Program-made: the position numbers and the translations under genes
Notes under the pieces: model-generated
Told to the model about the DNA's origin: nothing
Seen by the model: only the letters and a program-made list of their open reading frames with translations
Database searches by the model: none
Assembly: GCA_910574455.1 (NCBI GenBank)
Contig: CAJSYZ010000005.1
Span: 1,550,001-1,614,000, forward strand
Length of the DNA stretch: 64,000 bases
Reading direction: 5' to 3'
Source of the DNA: Trichaptum fuscoviolaceum
Lineage: Eukaryota; Basidiomycota; Agaricomycetes; Hymenochaetales; Trichaptaceae
Part shown: one piece after another, positions 45,210 through 55,189 of the stretch
Position numbering within the stretch: position 1 is the stretch's first letter
How the letters are laid out: each line of letters opens with the position of its first letter

Positions 45210-46090
45210 ATACACTTTGCGAGACTCGCTGTCATCGTTCTTCAACAACGGCAATGCGCCGTTCCAAGGACGCTTGAATAGTATCACGATGGATCCGTTC
45301 AGCTTCAAGCTGCTTGTGCCTGAGGCGGAGTGTCCCTCCGCAGTTGATGAACCACGATGCTCGTATACAGCCGGAGTCGGGCGATGCGAATGCGACGACG
45401 GTCGATATCAGCTTGTAATTCAACGTCCCGATAAACTGTGACCAGGTGACGGCGAGCATCTCGTTCAACGTCTCAAGCTCGAGCAAAGGTGGAAGCCCCT
45501 CGATCACCACCATGAACTGCGGAGCGGTTGCAAACCCCGATCCTGCGACGATTTCGGGCGCTGGGACTAGCTCGCGGGTGTGCAATGCGACACTGACGGG
45601 CGTGACGGATGGTACTTCCTCAACGATCGCACGCGACCATCTCCTTGTGCGCAAGGGCTCCGCCCGCAATCCCATGGTCTTCCCCCTCCGTGGACTATGA
45701 CAACGATGCGTTTGGGTTTGACTCGGAATACGCGTTCATACACCAGGCGCTGGGCGCGGATATGTTCAGGTACTCGTGGAAGTACGGACAGAACTGGACG
45801 GCATGGGCTGCATATGAGGGTGTGACGAGCGACTGGTCTGCTACATCAGCCTATACAGTTGTGCATGCGGACAGGAATTATGCTCACCAGCGCCGTGTCC
45901 CTCACGTCCTCGCCCATGGTCCGCTCAATACGTGGGATTTCAACAGAGGAGTGAACTTCCTGATGCACAATACTGTTGACGGACGCTACGGGTGCGCTAT
46001 GTCAACTGGAGAGCCGGAGTTCTCCTACAGCCCACCTGACTACGACCCAACCCAAGATGGATCCCAGACCGACGGGATAGTAAGTATCTT
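45210..46090 (+). pseudogene. Captured alpha-1,3-glucan synthase fragment, left unit
   Basis: Frames across this stretch read DSLSSFFNNGNAPFQGRLNS, MDPFSFKLLVPEAE, TASISFNVSSSSKGGSPSI, DHLLVRKGSARNPMVFP, YAFIHQALGADMFRYSW, NYAHQRRVPHVLAHGPLNT and FNRGVNFLMHNTVDGR, all blocks of the late ectodomain of the enzyme. The blocks lie in different frames, and a segment with an intron in the normal gene (after VTS, up to DWSA) is deleted. Compared with the inverted copy, this one also lacks 9 bp at DSGSGKY and about 12 bp after AVDE. It cannot encode an enzyme. Confidence 0.88.
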
Positions 46091-46199
46091 TGCGGAAACC
46101 GACGCCATTGGAGATCTTTATTCGTCCAAAGAGAAGTCATCCGAAGGACAACCCCATATGTCATTGATATTATCAGCTACCGAGCCAAGTGCTAGTACT

Positions 46200-48000
46200 T
46201 GCCATTGCTTGGGATGTTAGCGTCCGGGTAACCTGACATGGTGTGTGTTACCTATTCTCCCCTTTCTCTTTGCTCACGTCGCATCACTCCCAAGGGACTT
46301 CGCAACGACAAACTCATCAGCCATTTACAGCTCTCCAATCACTCCAACTCCGCCTATACTTCGCCCATCGCGTTCCAGCCATGCCATTCAGGCTCTCAGC
46401 TTCGTCACTATCTGCATCATTTGACTCGAGTGGTGTGCTCGACACTACCTTTCATTCGACCTTTGAACCTCAATAGAAAGTACCCCTGTTCCTCGACAAC
46501 CTGTTTTCGCCGCCCGTGCCACCCGATTAGTGGCCGGACCAGCCCAGTTATCGTTATTCAAGCACCCCAATCCCAAAACGTTCGCCAAGTTCTTGTGCTA
46601 CTCGACGACTGATTCGCCTCCTTCGACGATTCTGCGCACAGGGTATTGCTTCCGATGCACCCCGGACAACCCCCCATCGATCTGTCCATCATCGACCCAC
46701 GCCTTTGCCTCCGCCGCCCCAGCATATCCTCAGAAACAATTGTTGAGGACGCTCACTTGCAGGGCAGTTAGAGTTGGTATCGTCTACTTGACATTGCCAG
46801 TATAGCAGAGGCTTTTTCTTCCATTATAGGCAGCACAGTTCTTTGACTCTTGCTCTCACGTACTAAACCTCAGAGTTAGTGTAAGCCTCGGGTCCATTAG
46901 CTTGGACGGCAGTTCCCCTTCCGAAAACGTGAGTTTTTATGTCTTCTTCTTTTCTTGTAATGCAGTCTAACCGTCAGACGCAGTGTAGGAAGTTGCCACC
47001 TATTTTCCTGGGTCCAATCCTGAGTCAATCTGTTAAGTGGAAAACCACTTCTGAAATTGTGAGCATCTACACTCTTATTTGCTTGCTACCTTTCTCACCC
47101 TCAGTCTAGGAAGTTTGCCATCCAGTCTTCAACAATCATTCTGGTGCAGTTACCGAAGCACCCGAGTTTGCGTCCACTGAGCGACCTCGTTGATCAACCG
47201 CTTCCGCCTCGACAGTTTCCTCGGCTCACTGACATTCGTCTGTCAGCGACCTACGATACATACGACCTGTCGGGCTAGCGCCAAACACACCCTTGCTTGT
47301 CAGTCACAAGGATACTAGCGAGCGTCGTGTCAAGTCCCATGATGCACGACATTTGCTACTTGCTGCCCCTATTCAAGATCGTACGTCTACCTTTCAATGT
47401 TTCACGTTGACATCCTAATTTCTCGTAACAGTGATCGAAAGGGACCCATTCCAGCAGTTCTCAGCAGCCAAGAAAGCAAAGTACCGAAGAAGTCATCAAG
47501 AGTAGAGCCACCCTGTCCTGAGGTCCCATGAGTCTCGAGTTTAGCAATGGAATCTAAGCGGCGACCAGTCAATCGACCCTCTCAACCACTCCCTTTGGTG
47601 CCTTGTCAACAGCAGGACTGTGCACAAGTCCTGCTGGGGGATTGCCTATAGGCCAGGCATATCCTCATCAGCGGCAAATCTAGGCCAGATCTAATGCTGC
47701 AAGGTTTGACTAGATAGACTGGGCCTAGGCCAGGCTCAGTCTCGTTGGCGTCAAGGTCGCGCTCTAAGCGCACTCGTTCTCGCGCTCACGATTCCCGCTC
47801 TCCGCGCAAAGACTCCACCGAAGACTGCAATGACGACCATCACTCCTGGACAATCTGCTCTTCGACACTCCTGCCTAGCTCTGTACTCACTCAGCTTCTG
47901 TGGTCCTTCTCCTCACCTAGGGACCTTTGGATTGCACTAGCTCTGGAAAGCAGCCTGGATTGACTCCTGCTCTGAGTCGATTTGTCTTTTGTTCTCTCAT
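46200..48000 (+). other. Gene-like stretch with introns inside the unit
   Basis: Contains several well-formed GT-AG intron candidates on the plus strand (46929-46973, 47059-47104 and 47381-47431), but the exons between them do not give a recognisable protein. It reads like a decayed captured gene or a noncoding transcript unit. A near-perfect 27-bp inverted repeat lies at 47610-47636. Confidence 0.35.
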
Positions 48001-48027
48001 ATACCCGGAATCGTCTCATTTAATTCT

Positions 48028-48552
48028 GCTGCTGGGCGATGTTCGATACTCAAGTGAACTATACCCAAATACAACAGCTCTTACATTATAATATAGACGA
48101 CCACACGCAATTACCGAGTAACGGCTGGCATCACTGCTTCGACCTATTAGAAGGTATACGCTATTCGTTGTATCCAAATCTTCGCTGCCGGGCATAGCAT
48201 TTGACAAGCCAAACACTCGGAATTTCTGGTGGTCTACAAGGCTCATCGACATCAAGACCGTCTTTCATTTGGCATTGATTCGCCTCTCTGCCACGCCCGT
48301 CGGATGGGTCTACTGGCAAACTTCTGTTGTCTCCCTAGTCCTGTCTCTTTTCTAATCCTCTCGTCCTTAGATTTCCTGCTGGGCGATGTTCGACGCTCAA
48401 GGAGTCCCGTGACCTACCGCAAGTAAATCCCGAAGAACGGCTGGCAATCACTGCTTCGACCTATTAGAAGATATACGCTATTCGATGTATCAAAATCTTC
48501 GTTGCCGGGCTTAGCAATTGACCACGCCAACCACTCGGATTTTCTGGTGGCC
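48028..48552. repeat. Two direct repeats of about 180-206 bp, left unit
   Basis: 48028-48233 and 48376-48552 share CTGCTGGGCGATGTTCGA at one end, CGACCTATTAGAAG in the middle and TTTCTGGTGG at the other end, with small indels between them. Both are also present in the inverted unit (51040-51600). Confidence 0.85.
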
Positions 48553-48777
48553 ATCGGCATTGAATCCTTAGACAATATGTATTCCTTACATGTTATCTGA
48601 CTCCTTGTATTCATATCAAGTGGTTTTATACAAGATGATATCTTAGCTCGGGCAGAAAGCAGCCATTACTATAATAGCCCATTTGTACATAATCTTGTTT
48701 ATACTTGACTACCCACGATTACCTTACTACACGTGAGCTAACTAGAGTATTCGGGGTCATGGTACTTGCCGACCGGC

Positions 48778-49595
48778 TGTTACGACCGTCGGGAATTGTA
48801 GCGGGAAACAGTTTCGGGAAACTGGAATTCGCGACAAGAACCCGCGTTCGGGAATCTGGATTCGCGACTGGGAACGAGCGTGGGAATTCAGGCGGGAAAC
48901 GCGCGGGATTCTATCCAGGCGCGTCGCGGGATTCTCAAGGCCAGCTAGGACTCTTCACTGCTTTGAACGTCAAGTAAGCGGATCCCTAAGGAAGCACTCC
49001 ACAAGTAAGTATTGCGCAACTAACTACACAGGAGAAAAGAGAGAGATCGCACCTAAGGAAGCACTCCACAAGAGGTCAAAAGTGGGGTGCTCCTTACGAT
49101 GCCTACAGCTATTTATCTACTTCGTAAAGACTGTATAGTTAATCTACGCTAAGTGTCCTTGCGCAATGCGCACCTATCTACTACAAACGATACATGCTAC
49201 GACCGCACTGCTAGGCATGTCTATCCCGTCTCTCCAGATGGCTACGGCCTGTCCGTGGACGTCAGCGTCCGGTCCGGGGCCGCGACTAGCCAGACTAGGT
49301 ATGCCAGACTGTTGCAGGTCGTCACCTTGAGGTACTAACGGATTAATGAGCGTATGTTGATAAGTGAATGTACGTGTGCCGTGGCGGGTCGTCATAAATG
49401 AGTGTGTGTATGCGTGCATGGTTGCCGGGACGGTGGTGCGGGATAAGTCACGTGAGCATGGGATCGTGCGATTCGGGAATGAGGTTTCGCGCGGGGAATC
49501 CAATGGCGGGATTCTCCCCGCGGGTTTGTCTGCTCATGTCGGGATCCTTGGCGGGAAAGTGCGGGAAATGAGAAAAGGAGCCCGGGATCTCGACA
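48778..49595 (+). mobile_element. Solo LTR nested in the left unit, 818 bp
   Basis: Starts TGTTACGACCGTCGGG, ends GGATCTCGACA, with 5-bp target duplication CCGGC at 48773-48777 and 49596-49600. The inverted unit keeps the uninterrupted site (ATGCCGGTCGG near 50840-50850) with one CCGGC. Same family as 8782-9611, with several indels and substitutions between the two. Confidence 0.97.
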
Positions 49596-49857
49596 CCGGC
49601 ATTTGACATCGGAATATGAAAAGGGAGGGCAGATCACTTTCTGTTGCAGTACCTCTCTGTACGTGGGTTCAGCACTATGTAGTATCAATAAATTTCATTC
49701 ACATGTCCCAGCCAAGACACCCCTTCGTCCTTGCAAACCCTAGCCCACAATCGCCCTGGGCCGCGTCTACGCACGTGCCCCAACGGAACACAAGTCCAAA
49801 ACACAAGGGTCCCAAGTAAAGCCAGGGAGCTTGCCACCACGGTGGCCCATATTGCAA

Positions 49858-50459
49858 TATAATTAGATATTTCATATTAGCATAGTCTCATATTAATTCA
49901 TAGTTATGTTTGCACAAGTCACTGCTCATAGCAATGCTACGAAGAACCGTATTGAATGAAATGAGTGGAAGGGTTCGAGTCATGGCGAGTTGCCTATTTC
50001 TGGCCCTTGAAGCTCTTTTCCTTTCCCTGTCTTTGGAGAACACCTTTGCCTGCGGACAGGTAGAACTGTAGCATCGCTCTTTCTTGTGTACCAGGTCCTC
50101 GCCGGACATGCCATTTGGTGCTGCCAGCCGTCGCAGCGGATTATGTCGGTCCATTACCCAGCACTCTTTTCCTCACTCACCCTCTGCTTTGCATACTGCC
50201 AGACGTTCTCTGAGGGGTGAAACAAGTTCAGCTGTGCAGCATGTGCGGAACTCTTCAACATCGTCGAGACGCCTGCGGTCACCCAAACCTGCATCACCTG
50301 AAGTAGCGGCACTGCTGAGCAAGTTCATATCCCAGACGCCTCGGCCTCTGACTTTATCCAAGCTTCTGTCCTTTGGTCACCCGCTTTCTCCCAAGTCTGT
50401 CATCTCATCCGCGTCCTATGCCCTTTCAGAAATTCCAAGAAGGATGTCCGAACGTATCC
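49858..50459 (+). pseudogene. 5' fragment of a mitochondrial PDK/BCKDH kinase gene
   Basis: The family phosphorylates and inhibits pyruvate or branched-chain ketoacid dehydrogenase in mitochondria. The ATG at 50108 begins MPFGAASRRSGLCR, a basic, serine-rich presequence, followed by ASPEVAALLSKFISQTP, RPLTLSKLLSFGHPLSP and SVISSASYALSEIPRRMSERI, the conserved first helices of the family. The frame then runs directly into the 271-bp duplication at 50460 and the kinase ends. None of the ATP-binding (GHKL) region is present anywhere downstream. The 250 bp before the ATG would be its promoter. Confidence 0.65.
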
Positions 50460-50587
50460 CTATGCGGCGCGGCAAAAACACTATTCGGCGCTTGGCCGAG
50501 TACATCCGCCTGTTGTCCCACGTGACGTCAGCGCGCCTCAGGCTGCCAGTGCAACTACTAGTATATATAGTAAGAACTACATAGCAT
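50460..50587 (+). repeat. 271-bp duplication, right copy, first part
   Basis: Same as 44501-44628 base for base by eye. It is cut after CATAGCA/T by the inverted Helitron-like unit. Confidence 0.95.
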
Positions 50588-53539
50588 TGCAATATGGGCC
50601 ACCGTGGTGGCAAGCTCCCTGGCTTTACTTGGGACCCTTGTGATTTGGACTTGTGTTCCGTTGGGGCACGTGCGTAGACGCGGCCCAGGGCGATTGTGGG
50701 CTAGGGTTTGCAAGGACGAAGGGGTGTCTTGGCTGGGACATGTGAATGAAATTTATTGATACTACATAGTGCTGAACCCACGTACAGAGAGGTACTGCAA
50801 CAGAAAGTGATCTGCCCTCCCTTTTCATATTCCGATGTCAAATGCCGGTCGGCAAGTACCATGACCCCGAATACTCTAGTTAGCTCACGTGTAGTAAGGT
50901 AATCGTGGGTAGTCAAGTATAAACAAGATTATGTACAAATGGGCTATTATAGTAATGGCTGCTTTCCGCCCGAGCTAAGATATCATCTTGTATAAAACCA
51001 CTTGATATGAATACAAGGAGTCAGATAACATGTAAGGAATACATATTGTCTAAGGATTCAATGCCAATGGCCACCAGAAAATCCGAGTGGTTGGCGTGGT
51101 CAATTGCTAAGCCCGGCAACGAAGATTTTGATACATCGAATAGTGTATATCTTCTAATAGGTCGAAGCAGTGATTGCCAGCCGTTCTTCGGGATTTACTT
51201 GCGGTAGGTCACGGGACTCCTTGAGCGTCGAACATCGCCCAGCAGGAAATCTAAGGACGAGAGGATTAGAAAAGAGACAGGACTAGGGAGACAACAGAAG
51301 TTTGCCAGTAGACCCATCCGACGGGCGTGGCAGAGAGGCGAATCAATGCCAAATGAAAGACGGTCTTGATGTCGATGAGCCTTGTAGACCACCAGAAATT
51401 CCGAGTGTTTGGCTTGTCAAATGCTAAGCCCGGCAGCGAAGATTTGGATACAACGAATAGCGTATACCTTCTAATAGGTCGAAGCAGTGATGCCAGCCGT
51501 TACTCGGTAATTGCGTGTGGTCGTCTATATTATAATGTAAGAGCTGTTGTATTTGGGTATAGTTCACTTGAGTATCGAACATCGCCCAGCAGCAGAATTA
51601 AATGAGACGATTCCGGGTATATGAGAGAACAAAAAGACAAATCGACTCAGAGCAGGAGTCAATCCAGGCTGCTTTCCAGAGCTAGTGCAATCCAAAGGTC
51701 CCTAGGTGAGGAGAAGGACCACAGAAGCTGAGTGAGTACAGAGCTAGGCAGGAGTGTCGAAGAGCAGATTGTCCAGGAGTGATGGTCGTCATTGCAGTCT
51801 TCGGTGGAGTCTTTGCGCGGAGAGCGGGAATCGTGAGCGCGAGAACGAGTGCGCTTAGAGCGCGACCTTGACGCCGACGAGACTGAGCCTGGCCTAGGCC
51901 CAGTCTATCTAGTCAAACCTTGCAGCATTAGATCTGGCCTAGATTTGCCGCTGATGAGGATATGCCTGGCCTATAGGCAATCCCCCAGCAGGACTTGTGC
52001 ACAGTCCTGCTGTTGACAAGGCACCAAAGGGAGTGGTTGAGAGGGTCGATTGACTGGTCGCCGCTTAGATTCCATTGCTAGACTCGAGACTCATGGGACC
52101 TCAGGACAGGGTGGCTCTACTCTTGATGACTTCTTCGGTACTTTGCTTTCTTGGCTGCTGAGAACTGCTGGAATGGGTCCCTTTCGATCACTGTTACGAG
52201 AAATTAGGATGTCAACGTGAAACATTGAAAGGTAGACGTACGATCTTGAATAGGGGCAGCAAGTAGCAAATGTCGTGCATCATGGGACTTGACACGACGC
52301 TCGCTAGTATCCTTGTGACTGACAAGCAAGGGTGTGTTTGGCGCTAGCCCGACAGGTCGTATGTATCGTAGGTCGCTGACAGACGAATGTCAGTGAGCCG
52401 AGGAAACTGTCGAGGCGGAAGCGGTTGATCAACGAGGTCGCTCAGTGGACGCAAACTCGGGTGCTTCGGTAACTGCACCAGAATGATTGTTGAAGACTGG
52501 ATGGCAAACTTCCTAGACTGAGGGTGAGAAAGGTAGTAAGCAAATAAGAGTGTAGATGCTCACAATTTCAGAAGTGGTTTGCCACTTAACAGATTGACTC
52601 AGGATTGGACCCAGGAAAATAGGTGGCAACTTCCTACACTGCGTCTGACGGTTAGACTGCATTACAAGAAAAGAAGAAGACATAAAAACTCACGTTTTCG
52701 GAAGGGGAACTGCCGTCTAAGCTAATGGACCCGAGGCTTACACTAACTCTGAGGTTTAGTACGTGAGAGCAAGAGTCAAAGAACTGTGCTGCCTATAATG
52801 GAAGAAAAAGCCTCTGCTATACTGGCAATGTCAAGTAGACGATACCAACTCTAACTGCCCTGCAAGTGAGCGTCCTCAACAATTGTTTCAGAGGATATAC
52901 TGGGGCGGCGGAGGCAAAGGCGTGGGTCGATGATGGACAGATCGATGGGGGGTTGTCCGGGGTGCATCGGAAGCAATACCCTGTGCGCAGAATCGTCGAA
53001 GGAGGCGAATCAGTCGTCGAGTAGCACAAGAACTTGGCGAACGTTTTGGGATTGGGGTGCTTGAATAACGATAACTGGGCTGGTCCGGCCACTGATCGGG
53101 TGGCACGGGCGGCGAAAACAGGTTGTCGAGGAACAGGGGTACTTTCTATTGAGGTTCAAAGGTCGAATGAAAGGTAGTGTCGAGCACACCACTCGAGTCA
53201 AATGATGCAGATAGTGACGAAGCTGAGAGCCTGAATGGCATGGCTGGAACGCGATGGGCGAAGTATAGGCGGAGTTGGAGTGATTGGAGAGCTGTAAATG
53301 GCTGATGAGTTTGTCGTTGCGAAGTCCCTTGGGAGTGATGCGACGTGAGCTAAGAGAAAGGGGAGAATAGGTAGCACACACCATGTCAGGTTACCCGGAC
53401 GCTAACATCCCAAGCAATGGCAAGTACTAGCACTTGGCTCGGTAGCTGATAATATTAATGACATATGGGGTTGTCCTTCGGATGACTTCTCTTTGGACGA
53501 ATAAAGATCTCCAATGGCGTCGGTTTCCGCAAAGATACT

Positions 53540-54420
53540 TACTATCCCGTCGGTCTGGGATCCATCTTGGGTTGGGTCGTAGTCAGGTGGGCTGTAGGAG
53601 AACTCCGGCTCTCCAGTTGACATAGCGCACCCGTAGCGTCCGTCAACAGTATTGTGCATCAGGAAGTTCACTCCTCTGTTGAAACCCCACGTATTGAGCG
53701 GACCATGGGCGAGGACGTGAGGGACACGGCGCTGGTGAGCATAATTCCTGTCCGCATGCACAACTGTATAGGCTGATGTAGCAGACCAGTCGCTCGTCAC
53801 ACCCTCATATGCAGCCCATGTCGTCCAGTTCTGTCCGTACTTCCACGAGTACCTGAACATATCCGCGCCCAGCGCCTGGTGTATGAACGCGTATTTCCCA
53901 GAGCCCGAGTCAAACCCAAACGCATCGTTGTCATAGTCCACGGAGGGGGAAGACCATGGGATTGCGGGCGGAGCCCTTGCGCACAAGGAGATGGTCGCGT
54001 GCGATCGTTGAGGAAGTACCATCCGTCACGCCCGTCAGTGTCGCATTGCACACCCGCGAGCTAGTCCCAGCGCCCGAAATCGTCGCAGGATCGGGGTTTG
54101 CAACCGCTCCGCAGTTCATGGTGGTGATCGAGGGGCTTCCACCTTTGCTCGAGCTTGAGACGTTGAACGAGATGCTCGCCGTCACCTGGTCACAGTTTAT
54201 CGGGACGTTGAATTACAAGCTGATATCGACCGTCGTCGCATTCGCATCGCCCGACTCCGGCTGTATACGAGCATCGTGGCCTGGCCTGAACTTCATCAAC
54301 TGCGGAGGGACACTCCGCCTCAGGCACAAGCAGCTTGAAGCTGAACGGATCCATCGTGATACTATTCAAGCGTCCTTGGAACGGCGCATTGCCGTTGTTG
54401 AAGAACGATGACAGCGAGTC
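53540..54420 (-). pseudogene. Captured alpha-1,3-glucan synthase fragment, right unit
   Basis: Same captured fragment as in the left unit, in the longer form: DSGSGKYAFIHQALGAD and AVDEVQARPRCSY are kept. It carries the same internal deletion after GVTS and the same frame breaks, which shows that the decay predates the duplication of the unit. Confidence 0.88.
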
Positions 54421-54574
54421 TCGCAAAGTGTATGTGTCAAAGGGCGCAAACAGAGAAACAAGACGAAAAAGCAGCCTCTGTGCTGGAGCCGAGCATGCAT
54501 GGACATATTATGGACCTGTGGACCCAGGGACCTGTACATGCGCGTCTGTGGACATGTGCACGTAAGGGCTTATG

Positions 54575-54780
54575 GACTTAGCGACGAGCGTCTAGCGTCT
54601 GAGCGACCAGCGACCAGCGTCTCAGCGACACGGGACCAGCGTCTGAGCGACCGGGGACCAGCGTCTCGGCGACCGGGGACCAGCGTCTCGGCGACCGGGG
54701 ACCAGCGTCTCGGCGACCAGCGACCAGCGTCTGAGCGACCCGGGACCAGCGTCTGAGCGACCAGGGTCCAGCGACTGGTG
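54575..54780 (-). repeat. Minisatellite, right unit
   Basis: Counterpart of 44830-45064, shorter by roughly one to two units and with three near-identical consecutive units (GGCGACCGGGGACCAGCGTC type) absent from the left array. Confidence 0.9.
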
Positions 54781-54851
54781 CGGAGAAACCTCGGACCAAG
54801 TAGCAGTTCCCACGGAATTATGATCAGCATGTCCCCAGGACAAGCCAGGGG

Positions 54852-54997
54852 ATAAAGTTGGATCCTAACCGTGACACAGCAGAGATACATACACGAACCA
54901 GACGTCGGAGAACCCGCACCAGCATCGAACTGTAAGTCGATCAACGCGGAGACCTATACAAAAGTCCAACATCAAGATAATATACAGGTTTCACTTT
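54852..54997 (+). repeat. 271-bp duplication, right copy, second part
   Basis: Matches 44628-44771 without a difference and then continues into unique sequence (TAGCAACATCC). Confidence 0.95.
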
Positions 54998-55189
54998 TAG
55001 CAACATCCAGCCTTTTCTAAATATTTGAGGTCGCATACATTCATCTCTATAAATCTAAATCTTATTTCTTCGCTTATCAGAGCGACTCGTCCAGAATGCA
55101 TTGCGACAAGAAACGCGGACAATCATTTAAGCTCGAAAGAGAAACAGCCCTTCACAGCGAACGGCCCGAAGGGATAGCTTCAGTCAATG

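Larger units (their letters stand above)
44772..49857 (+). mobile_element. Helitron-like unit, left copy (with nested solo LTR)
   Basis: A 5.09-kb unit, 4.26 kb without the nested LTR. It begins TCCTGGGGACATGC and ends GGCCCATATTGCAA, followed by T. The last 25 bp hold a short hairpin (GCCACC-AC-GGTGGC, 49833-49846) about 11 nt before the end. A near-identical inverted copy is at 50588-54851; that copy starts 11 bp further out with TCCCC and sits between A and T of its target without target duplication. A TC start, A/T insertion, 3' hairpin and captured gene fragments fit a non-autonomous Helitron; the usual CTRR end is missing, so the class is tentative. No Rep/helicase gene is present. Confidence 0.55.
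50588..54851 (-). mobile_element. Helitron-like unit, right copy, inverted
   Basis: Reverse complement of 44772-49857 without the LTR. In its own orientation it starts TCCCCTGGCTTGTCC and ends GGCCCATATTGCAA. It lies between CTTTA and TGCTATG, which are contiguous in the undivided copy at 44619-44633, so the insertion made no duplication beyond at most the two bases AT. Only scattered substitutions, small indels and the minisatellite separate it from the left copy. Confidence 0.6.

Noticed and set aside
45609..46220. Functional glucan synthase-related gene in the arms
   Set aside because: The blocks are in different frames, have an internal deletion and no catalytic domain.
48414..48614. Copia-type polyprotein remnant in the direct repeats
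   Set aside because: The minus-strand frame looked superficially like an RNase H end but lacks its acidic residues; both repeat copies give different downstream frames.
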